This document shows, piece by piece, positions 49,961-58,515 of a stretch of 64,000 nt of DNA. Position 1 is the stretch's first letter. Every line of letters starts with the position of its first letter. The DNA lies in the NCBI GenBank assembly GCA_910577225.1, contig CAJTMV010000011.1:34960-98959 (forward strand). Direction: 5' to 3'. Below the pieces are notes generated by a model that was not told the origin of the DNA, made no database searches, and was given only the letters and a program-made list of their open reading frames with translations. This stretch comes from an uncultured Eubacterium sp. (GTDB lineage: Bacteria; Bacillota; Clostridia; Lachnospirales; Lachnospiraceae). The position numbers and the translations under genes are program-made.

Positions 49961-52162
49961 ATGTCAGAAATGAGCAGAAAAGAACAGTGGGATGCAAAAA
50001 TATCCATACAGGGTGACAAAATTAACGCCTGGGTTGAAAATGAAGAAGAAAAAGCGGATGCATGGTATTTTTATTTGTATGATATCGACAATATTCTGAT
50101 AGAAAAATCAAAACAGGTGAAAAAAGCGAAATATTGCTTTAAAGTCCCGACAGGAGGGATTTATCGGGTAAAAATATTCCGAAAAAAAGATGGCGTTACG
50201 ACAAATAAGATGACAAAGTATGTAGACTGCTATTCTGAAAAAATGCGGGAAGAATTTCGGGATTTTTGTGAAAGTAATATGGAATATACACTGACTTCGC
50301 ATTTAAAACCGGATAATCTTTTTAAGATGACAGAGCCTTATAAAGACTTTGCAGTGATATTGGATGGCAAAAACGATACGTTCAGTCGCTCGTTTTTGGA
50401 CAGGTATGGTCTGAACATTCATACGACAGTCATCGAATACAAAAAAGTGAAGATCATATCCAAAGATATTCTGACGTTTTGTTCAAAAGGTATTTTGTTT
50501 TCAGGACTTGCAAGGTGTGGACATGCATTTGTCTGTGGAGAGCGGGACGTAACGGATCCGACACAGATCGACGATCAGACGATTGGAAATTTTACTTATG
50601 TGAAACGACTGGAAAAAGGACTGGAAATAGGCAACGACTATTTTGGAACAGCAAAAATCTTTTACTATATGGCACAGGATATCAGCGTGATTTCCAATAA
50701 CTATCATTTACTGCTGCTGATATTAAAAGAAGCAGGTGTCCGGCTGGAAGCCAACAAGAAAATGATTTTGGCGCTTTTATGTAAATCCAGACAGGTATTT
50801 CAGCAAAGTATAACGAGAGAACGTGAGATGTTGGGCGTTTATATGCTGCCGGCAGATCAGAACATCGAGATTAAAAAAGAGATTTTGATAAAAAATAAAC
50901 AGATCAGCACCATATTTCAAATGCCTAAAATCGAAGATATTCGTACGTGTGAGTACCTGCTGGAGGAAGGGAAAAAAGAAATTATAGAAAATACCAGGAT
51001 GATTCTTTCAGACGACAGATATGAAACGGTCATTGCAGACTTAACAGGCGGACTGGACAGCCGGCTTGTATATGGAGCGATGAGCAATCTGGATGCATAC
51101 AGACATAAAATTGTTCTGCATTCTGACGGCAGCGAAGCCGCGGCAGATGAGCAGGGCACCGATTTATCCATTGCATTAAAGGTAAACTGTATAAACAACT
51201 ATGATTACAATAACGTACGTACAACATATATATGGAGAGTGATTGAAAAAGCGGAAAATGAAATGATAAGCCTGGACACGTTAAATGGTTACTATTATCC
51301 TCACTCTGCTAAAAAAATGATTTTTACAGGAAAAAGTTCGACATCGGTATTTGAACTGAATGGATTTTACGGAGAAATCTGCTGCAGACCATATTATGCC
51401 AGAACCCTGTTGCAAAATGGAAAGAAATATAAAGATATACAGACGTTTGTATCAGTGGTTGCAAACCGCAATGGGATCCTCTCCGGCAGTTCTTATGAAG
51501 CGCTGAAAGAGAAACTGTGTGAAGAGCTTAAGCGGCTGCCGGGAAACAGTTACGAGGAAAAATGGGAGATTCAGTATCTGTTTTATCGTAACGGACTGCA
51601 TTGTAATAAAATATGGGAATACAGTAAAAGCACTCCGCAATGGGGGCCGCTGCAGTCAAAGGCATTGTTTATGTATAAGCATCTTACGTTTGGAAAAATA
51701 AAAGGAATCAGGGAGCAGCTACAGTTAATATACAGTATGGATCCGCAATTGCTTCAAATACCGTTTGAAAGGCTTCGTGATGAAGAAGAGAGAAAAGAAT
51801 TTCTAAAGTCGGTAAACATGGAAGAAATTGTGGATGGGGATCATGCACAATCTTATGAACAGGTAAAGGCTCGATGGAAACAACGGCTGAATGAAAGAAG
51901 AAATCAGGCAGTCAATACAGGCGAAGAAGGAAAAGATTTTCATGAACTATGGAAAAAGGCTGGTCTTTTTGATCAACAGCTGAAAGAAAGAATTTTTGAG
52001 ATACTTCATAAGCTGATGCGGTATCGGGAAGGTGTTTTTCAGGAGCTATTTGGAATAGCTGTTTTTAGTGCAATAAAGGAAAACCGGTTTGAGGTATATG
52101 ATATGCATGTTTTATATAAGAAGCTGGCGGCAGTCTGTGTGCAGATTCAAATCTTTGAATAA
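49961..52162 (+). CDS. Asparagine-synthetase-like protein of the polysaccharide locus
   Basis: A 733-residue protein. The N-terminal 110 residues form a beta-rich unit (YFYLYDIDNILIEKSKQ). The region 120-330 resembles a worn glutaminase-type domain without the N-terminal Cys. Residues about 345-600 are an ATP-pyrophosphatase domain with VIADLTGGLDSRLVYG (PP-loop) and VLHSDGSEAAADEQ. Asparagine-synthetase-like enzymes in O-antigen loci amidate uronic acids, and this locus makes ManNAcA, so uronamide formation is a reasonable inference. Without a glutaminase Cys it would need free ammonia or another amine. Two ATGs (49961, 49970) compete for one ribosome site. Confidence 0.75.
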   Translation: MSEMSRKEQWDAKISIQGDKINAWVENEEEKADAWYFYLYDIDNILIEKSKQVKKAKYCFKVPTGGIYRVKIFRKKDGVTTNKMTKYVDCYSEKMREEFRDFCESNMEYTLTSHLKPDNLFKMTEPYKDFAVILDGKNDTFSRSFLDRYGLNIHTTVIEYKKVKIISKDILTFCSKGILFSGLARCGHAFVCGERDVTDPTQIDDQTIGNFTYVKRLEKGLEIGNDYFGTAKIFYYMAQDISVISNNYHLLLLILKEAGVRLEANKKMILALLCKSRQVFQQSITREREMLGVYMLPADQNIEIKKEILIKNKQISTIFQMPKIEDIRTCEYLLEEGKKEIIENTRMILSDDRYETVIADLTGGLDSRLVYGAMSNLDAYRHKIVLHSDGSEAAADEQGTDLSIALKVNCINNYDYNNVRTTYIWRVIEKAENEMISLDTLNGYYYPHSAKKMIFTGKSSTSVFELNGFYGEICCRPYYARTLLQNGKKYKDIQTFVSVVANRNGILSGSSYEALKEKLCEELKRLPGNSYEEKWEIQYLFYRNGLHCNKIWEYSKSTPQWGPLQSKALFMYKHLTFGKIKGIREQLQLIYSMDPQLLQIPFERLRDEEERKEFLKSVNMEEIVDGDHAQSYEQVKARWKQRLNERRNQAVNTGEEGKDFHELWKKAGLFDQQLKERIFEILHKLMRYREGVFQELFGIAVFSAIKENRFEVYDMHVLYKKLAAVCVQIQIFE

Positions 52163-52185
52163 AAAGTTCAGGAAAGGGCAGCGGG

Positions 52186-52989
52186 ATGGAAAAGGAGTAT
52201 GCGGTTGAAGCTCAGGGCATTTCAAAAGTGTATAAATTGTATCAAAATGCAGGCGAAAGACTCAAAGATTTTGTATTTGCAAAAAGTTACGGAAAGGAAT
52301 TTTATGCGCTGAAAAATCTGAGTTTTCAGGTGAAAAAAGGAGATATTGTCGGTCTTGTCGGATTAAACGGGAGCGGAAAATCGACACTGGCAGAGATTCT
52401 GGGCGGGCTTATCGTACCGACCCAGGGAAGTATCCGCATCAGTGGAACTCCGACGGTCGTCGCGATCTCTGCAGGCCTGAATAACCAGCTGACTGGAATG
52501 GAAAACATCGAGTTAAAAGGACTTATGACAGGACTTACAATGAAGCAGATTCATGCGATCAGGGATGAAATCGTTGCGTTTGCAGATATAGGAGAGCACA
52601 TTTATCAGCCGGTAAAAACGTATTCCAGCGGAATGAAAGCAAGACTTGGATTTGCGGTTTCTGTAAATATTTTATCAGATATTCTGATTATTGACGAGGC
52701 ATTATCGGTTGGAGATCCGACGTTTATGCAAAAGTGTATGGATAAAATGCAGGAATTTCGGGAAAGCGGCAGAACGATCTTTTTTGTCAGTCATTCGCTG
52801 GAACAGATAAAGCAGTTTTGCAGAAATGTAATCTGGCTGGAGTATGGGAGAATGCGGGCATTTGGTACGGTCAGAGAGATTATTCCGGAATATTACAGGT
52901 TTGTGGTGTCTTTTAATGAAATGACAAAGGAAGAGAAAGAGAAGTATCGGACGGAGAGACTTGAATATTGGGAAAAAGGAGGATTGTAG
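52186..52989 (+). CDS. Polysaccharide ABC exporter ATPase (Wzt/TagH-like)
   Basis: A 267-residue ATPase pairing with the permease at 49085. Walker A is GLNGSGKSTLAEIL; the segment SAGLNNQLTGMENIELKG and the signature TYSSGMKARLGFAVSV are typical of Wzt/TagH, and Walker B is ILIIDEALSVGD. It ends after the nucleotide-binding domain, so it lacks the C-terminal carbohydrate-binding module that reads terminal caps in E. coli O8/O9-type Wzt. The next gene follows after 3 nt. Confidence 0.93.
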   Translation: MEKEYAVEAQGISKVYKLYQNAGERLKDFVFAKSYGKEFYALKNLSFQVKKGDIVGLVGLNGSGKSTLAEILGGLIVPTQGSIRISGTPTVVAISAGLNNQLTGMENIELKGLMTGLTMKQIHAIRDEIVAFADIGEHIYQPVKTYSSGMKARLGFAVSVNILSDILIIDEALSVGDPTFMQKCMDKMQEFRESGRTIFFVSHSLEQIKQFCRNVIWLEYGRMRAFGTVREIIPEYYRFVVSFNEMTKEEKEKYRTERLEYWEKGGL

Positions 52990-52992
52990 CAG

Positions 52993-53754
52993 ATGGATAT
53001 CAACGAAGTGTCTGGGACAATGAAAAGCCGGCATCCCTGGGAACTGAGCAGGACGAAATGCATCCTGGAATCTATACAGCCTTATTTGTCTGGTATGCAG
53101 AGATCTGGAAAAAAGGGGCGGATACGTTATCTGAATATTGGTGCAGGCGATTTGTATTTTGATCATGCGTTGCTAAAGAGGTACCGTACGCATTCTGCAT
53201 ATGCGGTAGATATCGGATATGACAGCGATAGACATGTGGGGGGGGGTAACATACAAAAATTTCGATGTCTTGAAGAAATTGAGGAAGATGGATTTGACTA
53301 TGCTTTGCTGATGGATTCCCTGGAATATATGGAAGATGATATGGAATACATAACACAATTATGCAACAAACTGAACAAAGGAGCATGGCTGTTTTTTACA
53401 CTGCCGGCTTTTCAAAAATTATGGTCGGATCATGATGTGATTGTGAAACTTTTGAGAAGATATGACAGAAAATCTTTTTTGAAACAGCTTGGTCAGATCA
53501 AACAGATTACAATCATTGAGGAGCATTATTTTTACTTTACGCTGCTATGCATACGGGGAATACAAAAAATGCTGCGTCTGCCGATCGACCCAGGACATAA
53601 AGTTACTACCGGATGGAGATTTCAGGAAAAAGGATGGGTGACAAAGCTGGTAACGGGATGTTTGAATCTGGATTTTAAAATAGGAGTTATGTTAAAAAAA
53701 TATGGAATTTGTCTGCCCGGTTTATCCCTATTTGTTGTTTGTAGAAAGGATTAG
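52993..53754 (+). CDS. SAM methyltransferase with an in-frame G9 tract
   Basis: A 253-residue class I methyltransferase. Motif I is RYLNIGAGDLYFDHAL, then AVDIGYDSDRHVGGGNI with the poly-G tract, FDYALLMDSLEYMEDDMEYI, and LFFTLPAFQKLWSDHDV typical of polysaccharide-locus methyltransferases. A hydrophobic C-terminus (ICLPGLSLFVVC) may contact the membrane. The G9 run (53238-53246) keeps the frame now. One extra G makes a TAA at once (codon after VGGG), and one less gives a stop about 20 codons later, so expression is expected to switch. GGAGGA gives the start. Confidence 0.87.
   Translation: MDINEVSGTMKSRHPWELSRTKCILESIQPYLSGMQRSGKKGRIRYLNIGAGDLYFDHALLKRYRTHSAYAVDIGYDSDRHVGGGNIQKFRCLEEIEEDGFDYALLMDSLEYMEDDMEYITQLCNKLNKGAWLFFTLPAFQKLWSDHDVIVKLLRRYDRKSFLKQLGQIKQITIIEEHYFYFTLLCIRGIQKMLRLPIDPGHKVTTGWRFQEKGWVTKLVTGCLNLDFKIGVMLKKYGICLPGLSLFVVCRKD
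53238..53246 (+). repeat. Poly-G tract (G9), candidate phase-variation switch
   Basis: Nine consecutive G within codons 82-85 of the methyltransferase gene. The base composition around it is AT-rich, so the run is not a local composition effect. Confidence 0.82.
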
Positions 53755-53763
53755 GTTAGAGTT

Positions 53764-55575
53764 ATGAAAAGAACAAATCGCCCGGAATGGATATTTTGCG
53801 TGTCTTTGCTGCTGGCGTTTTTGACCCACTGCAGTATGTTTTTTGGCGGCGCCCTGGGCGTAAATGAAGATAATTTCGCAGTGAAAAAGATAAGCTCGAA
53901 CGCAGGATATGGCCGATGGGTTTGCGATGTGTTGTATCGGATGGGCATTCCGGGCAGTTATCTGGCGCAGGCATGGATTGGAATCTTTATTATTCTGGGG
54001 CTGGCAGTGTTGTGTACCGTAGTATTATCGATGGTAAAAGTAAAAAATACAGGCAGCGCCGTACTAATTATGGCTGTTTTAATTTCGTTTCCCACGTTAT
54101 CCTATGGTTACGGATATTTAAGCGATGCGGTTTTTTATGCGTTTTCTCTGATGTTTGCGGCGCTGGCAGTTTATTGTACGAACAGATGGAAGCATGGATG
54201 GGCAGCCGGTGCGGTTTTGATCATGCTTTCTTTAGGACTGTATCAGGCTTGGCTTTCTTTCGCTGCCGCATTTGCCATTTTTTCTTTGATTGTTCAGCTA
54301 AAGGAGAAGGAATGGAATCAAAAACAGATGATGTCGCTCTTATTGCGTCATGCGGCCATGGGAGTTCTGGGGACGGTATTCTATTTGTTAAGCGTAAAGA
54401 TCTATAACAAGATCTTTGACGTCACGTTATACTCCTATAAAGGTCTGAATGAGATGGGACAGATTCCTTTTATGGATCTGATTGGGAGAATTTTAAACTG
54501 CTATCGGACGTTTGGCAGATATTTGCTGGGTGAAATTTATTATATGCCGGTGTTTGTTATTGTTTTTCATATGCTGATTCTGATCGTATGTTTTTTACGC
54601 TGTATGCAGATGGTGATTGGCAGAATAAAGATGAAAAAATATTTCGACGCGATGTTATTTGCGCTGCTTTTTACTGCACTGCCGATTGGGATGTGTCTGA
54701 TGGACGTTGCGGCCGGTTCCAACGATTCGTTATCTGTTTATGCGATCTGTCTGTTTTATGTGTTTTTTATCTGGTTATGCGAAGATCTGACGGAAAAATA
54801 TAAAAAAATTGCAGTTCGTGGTGTTGCGGTCATTAGCATTGGAATTGTTGGGTGCTTTTATTTTCTTACGCAGGTTTATTATTTTAAGATACATATTTTT
54901 TACCAGCGTACGTATGCCCTTGCAAACAGAATTGTTATGCGGATCGAAGAACTGGAAGAGTATCCGGGGATACGTAAAGTGGCCGTTTGTTCGGCGCTTG
55001 CACAAAGAGAGGATTATGTGTCAGACGTGATGTTTGACGATGTCATTTTAAATGACAGGGGCCTGGGAGGGCAGTATGTGGGATTTAATTCCTATTATAC
55101 GGATTATGGCATTATCAAATTTGTGTCGTTAGCAAATGGCTTTTTGGGTAGTAATTTTGAAGGCGTAACGGTAAAGGAAGTACTGCCAGTGTTAAAGACA
55201 GAAGAATACGGGAAAATGACTGTATGGCCGCATAAAGATTCTGTAAAAGTAATCGATGATATTATTTTTGTAAAAATGGAAGATTTTTACTGGATTGACA
55301 CGGAAAAGACGGAAGATGGATATGAGTTCCATCTGCAGTCATACCATAAAGACGAGCAGGAAGTGTATTATGTCTGGCAGTTATTTCGGGACGGAGTGGA
55401 AATCGCAAATAATATCAGAGACAGCGACCGGTATAAAGTTATACTGAATGGTCCGGGCGCCTATCATGCCAATGTATATGTAAAAGATGCTGAAACAGGA
55501 AAAATATTGCATAAAGGCAGCAGTGATAAGATTATAGCTGAGGAAAATTATGATAGTGGAAAAATAAGTCATTGA
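53764..55575 (+). CDS. GtrII-type membrane glucosyltransferase
   Basis: A 603-residue polytopic protein. About ten membrane helices fill residues 10-400, and a C-terminal extracytoplasmic domain of about 200 residues follows. VNEDNFAVKKISSNAGYGRWV in the first loop corresponds to the acidic catalytic region of GT-C enzymes of the GtrII (PF14264) type. These add side-branch sugars on the outer face, using undecaprenyl-phosphate-linked donors made by a GtrB enzyme; a GtrB-like gene lies at 59639. The start lacks a strong ribosome site. Confidence 0.8.
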   Translation: MKRTNRPEWIFCVSLLLAFLTHCSMFFGGALGVNEDNFAVKKISSNAGYGRWVCDVLYRMGIPGSYLAQAWIGIFIILGLAVLCTVVLSMVKVKNTGSAVLIMAVLISFPTLSYGYGYLSDAVFYAFSLMFAALAVYCTNRWKHGWAAGAVLIMLSLGLYQAWLSFAAAFAIFSLIVQLKEKEWNQKQMMSLLLRHAAMGVLGTVFYLLSVKIYNKIFDVTLYSYKGLNEMGQIPFMDLIGRILNCYRTFGRYLLGEIYYMPVFVIVFHMLILIVCFLRCMQMVIGRIKMKKYFDAMLFALLFTALPIGMCLMDVAAGSNDSLSVYAICLFYVFFIWLCEDLTEKYKKIAVRGVAVISIGIVGCFYFLTQVYYFKIHIFYQRTYALANRIVMRIEELEEYPGIRKVAVCSALAQREDYVSDVMFDDVILNDRGLGGQYVGFNSYYTDYGIIKFVSLANGFLGSNFEGVTVKEVLPVLKTEEYGKMTVWPHKDSVKVIDDIIFVKMEDFYWIDTEKTEDGYEFHLQSYHKDEQEVYYVWQLFRDGVEIANNIRDSDRYKVILNGPGAYHANVYVKDAETGKILHKGSSDKIIAEENYDSGKISH

Positions 55576-55600
55576 AAATAAAAAGAATAAAGGAGACATT

Positions 55601-56698
55601 ATGATACCGGTAAACGAACTGGCCAGAGGCTATCGCCTCTATCAGGAAGAATATGAACAAAAAGCGCTCAAGGTATTAAGAAGCGGATGGTATGTATTAG
55701 GGAAGGAGGTAGAACAGTTTGAACTGGAATACGCAAACGCGCTGGGTGAAGGCGTATATTGTGCGGGCGTGGATAACGGTCTGAATGCGATCCGGCTGGG
55801 ACTGCATGCCTGCGGAATCGGGGCGGGAGACGAAGTAATCGTTCAGGCAAACGGCTATATCGCAACCATGCTCGGCATTACGCAAAACGGTGGAACGCCT
55901 GTGTTTGTGGAACCCGACATTTATCACAATATGGATCCGGATAAAATAGAAGCGGCAGTGACAGAAAAAACGAAGGCGGTACTGGTGACCCATTTATACG
56001 GACAGGCAACACGGATGGATAAAGTAATGGATATATGCAAAAAGTATGGCCTTATGCTGTTTGAAGACTGCGCGCAGTCGCATTTTTCCACGTATCAGGG
56101 AACCTGTACCGGATTATTTGGAGACGCTGGGTTTTTCAGTTTTTATCCGACGAAAAATCTGGGATGCTTTGGGGACGGAGGGGGAATCGTCTCCAGAAAC
56201 AGAGAGCTGATTGAAAAGATCCGGGTATTGCGTAACTACGGCAGCGATGTGAAATACCATAATATTGTTCCGGGATTTAACGCAAGGCTGGACGAGCTTC
56301 AGGCAGGGCTTTTGCGTGTAAAATTAAGTCATATGCCGGAGCTGCTGGCAAACCGCAGACGTATTGCCAGAGCTTATTTGTCCGGTATTCATAATCCGCT
56401 TGTGGAATTACCGCTGCTGGCGGATGACGTTGTGCCGGTCTGGTATTTATTTGTCGTACGTGTCAGTGATCAGACGGGATTTCGAAAATTTTTGCATGCA
56501 CATGGGGTGGCGACGGATGTGCATTTTCCGACACCGCCGCATCTGCAGCCGGCACTTGCTTATCTGGGCCATGGAGCCGGCGCTTTTCCGATCGCGGAAA
56601 AAGACTGCAGGACGATTGTATCGCTTCCGATGATGGATGATATGTCGGAGCAGGAAACAGAGACGGTAATCAGGGTGGTGAACGCGTATGAAGGATAG
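55601..56698 (+). CDS. DegT/DnrJ/EryC1 sugar aminotransferase
   Basis: A 365-residue PLP enzyme of nucleotide-sugar synthesis. MIPVNELARGYRLYQEEY, the GVDNGLNAIRLGLHA loop, LFEDCAQSHFSTY and the PLP Lys in FSFYPTKNLGCFGDGG are intact. Its similarity to FdtB/EvaB-type 3-aminotransferases, with an FdtA-like and a 2,3-dehydratase gene next, suggests amination at C-3 of a 4-keto-6-deoxyhexose. AAAGGAG sets the start. It overlaps the next gene by 11 nt. Confidence 0.9.
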   Translation: MIPVNELARGYRLYQEEYEQKALKVLRSGWYVLGKEVEQFELEYANALGEGVYCAGVDNGLNAIRLGLHACGIGAGDEVIVQANGYIATMLGITQNGGTPVFVEPDIYHNMDPDKIEAAVTEKTKAVLVTHLYGQATRMDKVMDICKKYGLMLFEDCAQSHFSTYQGTCTGLFGDAGFFSFYPTKNLGCFGDGGGIVSRNRELIEKIRVLRNYGSDVKYHNIVPGFNARLDELQAGLLRVKLSHMPELLANRRRIARAYLSGIHNPLVELPLLADDVVPVWYLFVVRVSDQTGFRKFLHAHGVATDVHFPTPPHLQPALAYLGHGAGAFPIAEKDCRTIVSLPMMDDMSEQETETVIRVVNAYEG

Positions 56699-57122
56699 AA
56701 CGTATTATCTGACAGATATTAAGTGCGTAAAAGAAACGGACGGGATGCTGATAGCGGCGGAAAGCGGGACACAGATTCCGTTTGCGATTCAGAGAATGTT
56801 TTGCGTGAAAGAGGTCGGAAAAGGCCAGTCACGCGGCGCGCATGCGACCAAAAAGACACGGCTCGTACTGATTGCGCTGGCCGGCGCCTGTGAGATCGAA
56901 GTGGACACGGGCGATCGTAAGGAAGTGTTTGTGATGGATACGCCGTCAAAGGGATTGTACATAGACGCCATGATCTGGCGCACGATGAAAAATTTTACGC
57001 CGGACTGTCTGGTGCTTGCGCTGGCAGACCGGGTATTTGACGCACAGGATGAGACGTATGACGATTATGAGGAATTTTTAAAGGCAGTCCGCGTATCGTC
57101 GTTATCGGAGGAAGGAAAATGA
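56688..57122 (+). CDS. FdtA/QdtA-like cupin (sugar 3,4-ketoisomerase family)
   Basis: A 144-residue cupin of the FdtA/WxcM type, which moves the keto group from C-4 to C-3 of dTDP-4-keto-6-deoxyglucose. RMFCVKEVGKGQSRGAHATKK is the signature region, and GLYIDAMIWRTMKNFTPDCLVLALAD matches the second half. In characterised enzymes this region reads G-x-H-x-H-K with two His; here the second is Thr (HAT), so catalysis may be altered or lost. It overlaps both neighbours (11 nt and 4 nt). Confidence 0.85.
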   Translation: MKDRTYYLTDIKCVKETDGMLIAAESGTQIPFAIQRMFCVKEVGKGQSRGAHATKKTRLVLIALAGACEIEVDTGDRKEVFVMDTPSKGLYIDAMIWRTMKNFTPDCLVLALADRVFDAQDETYDDYEEFLKAVRVSSLSEEGK

Positions 57123-58456
57123 CAGATTCTCAATATCGTCTGCATTCGTCAGAAGATCTTGCTTTATGGCTGGAAGAGAGGAAAAGAGATTTAAAGGTCC
57201 ATCTGGAACGGATCCCGTTTCGCGAATGTTCTCCCTGGTATTATGAGGAAACGGAAGGGGTCATACGCAATCCGAAAGGAACTTTTTTTCAGATTACTGG
57301 TCTGCGGCAGGTGAAAAATAATGGCGAAGTGAACGAGCAGCCGATTATAATACAGTCAGAAATCGGATTTTTAGGGATTCTGTGCTGTAAGATTCAGGGT
57401 GTATGGCATTATCTGATGCAGGCAAAGATCGAGCCTGGAAATGTAAACAAGGTGCAGATTTCCCCGACGATTCAGGCGACAAAGAGCAATTTTACCCAGC
57501 AGCACGGAGGAGCAAAGCCGGCATTTTTGGATGATTTTTTAAATATGTCGGCGGATCATGTGCTTGTGGATCAGATACAGTCGGAGCAGTCTTCGCGTTT
57601 TCTGGGGAAAAGAAACCGGAATGTCATTCTGACAACCGATCATCCGGTTGAGGAACCGCCGACTCACAGGTGGATGACGCTGTCTCAGATCAAAGAGTTT
57701 ATGCGGCAGGACAATGTGGTCAATATGGATACAAGAACGGTACTTTCATGCATTCCGTATGTATTGCTGGGCTCTGACGGGGACGTTCCGTTTCGAAACA
57801 GGCTGTATTTTCACAAAACGGCAGTGTCGATGGACCGGCAGACGATTGTAACGATTTATCATCAGATCAACAACTATAAGATGTTTGAACGGGGCAGCAT
57901 CCGGAAAGTACCGTTATTTGAACTAAAAGACTGGAAGATGGAGCACGGAGAGTTTTGTCATAAAAAAGGATATGATTTTAAACTGATCTTTTGCGATATC
58001 GCGATCGAGGGCCGGGAAGTATCCAGATGGAGGCAGCCTTTGTTTGCCGCGACTGGTGTCGCGACGTTTGGGCTGATTTGCTGTGACGATGCGGGCATAC
58101 TCAAATTTCTGGTTCGGATGAAACCGGAAATCGGCTGTTTTGACGGCGCTGAAATCGGGCCGTCCGTACAGCAGGAAGCCACAGGCGACAGGCAGGAGGA
58201 CTGCGTGAGCCGTCTGTTTTGGAGAAATCTGAAAGAGAAAAAGGGCGTTCTGGCAGACGTTTTATTATCGGAGGAGGGCGGCAGATTTTATCAGGAGCAA
58301 AACAGAAACGTCATTCTTTTTATCGAAAAGGGAGAGCTTGAAACACTGCCGGAAGGATATGTATGGAGCGATTATGGAACGCTCAATATTCTGATACAGA
58401 CGAATAACTGTTTAAATATTCAGCTTAGAAATCTGCTGTCTATTCTGGAAATCTGA
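57119..58456 (+). CDS. NDP-hexose 2,3-dehydratase (EvaA family)
   Basis: A 445-residue enzyme made of two related halves, as in EvaA. The N-terminal half has FFQITGLRQVKNNGE and KVQISPTIQATKSNFTQQHGG, and the C-terminal half has MKPEIGCFDGAEIGPSVQ. The family removes water across C-2/C-3 of dTDP-4-keto-6-deoxyglucose, the first step to 2,6-dideoxy and 2,3,6-trideoxy-3-amino sugars. It is best known from actinomycete antibiotic clusters, so its presence in a surface-glycan locus is notable. The ATG overlaps the upstream TGA. Confidence 0.9.
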   Translation: MTDSQYRLHSSEDLALWLEERKRDLKVHLERIPFRECSPWYYEETEGVIRNPKGTFFQITGLRQVKNNGEVNEQPIIIQSEIGFLGILCCKIQGVWHYLMQAKIEPGNVNKVQISPTIQATKSNFTQQHGGAKPAFLDDFLNMSADHVLVDQIQSEQSSRFLGKRNRNVILTTDHPVEEPPTHRWMTLSQIKEFMRQDNVVNMDTRTVLSCIPYVLLGSDGDVPFRNRLYFHKTAVSMDRQTIVTIYHQINNYKMFERGSIRKVPLFELKDWKMEHGEFCHKKGYDFKLIFCDIAIEGREVSRWRQPLFAATGVATFGLICCDDAGILKFLVRMKPEIGCFDGAEIGPSVQQEATGDRQEDCVSRLFWRNLKEKKGVLADVLLSEEGGRFYQEQNRNVILFIEKGELETLPEGYVWSDYGTLNILIQTNNCLNIQLRNLLSILEI

Positions 58457-58515
58457 ACCGGAATTTCTGATGACAGGCATAAGGAACAGCGGACAGGGGA
58501 GGTTGACGGACGGAT

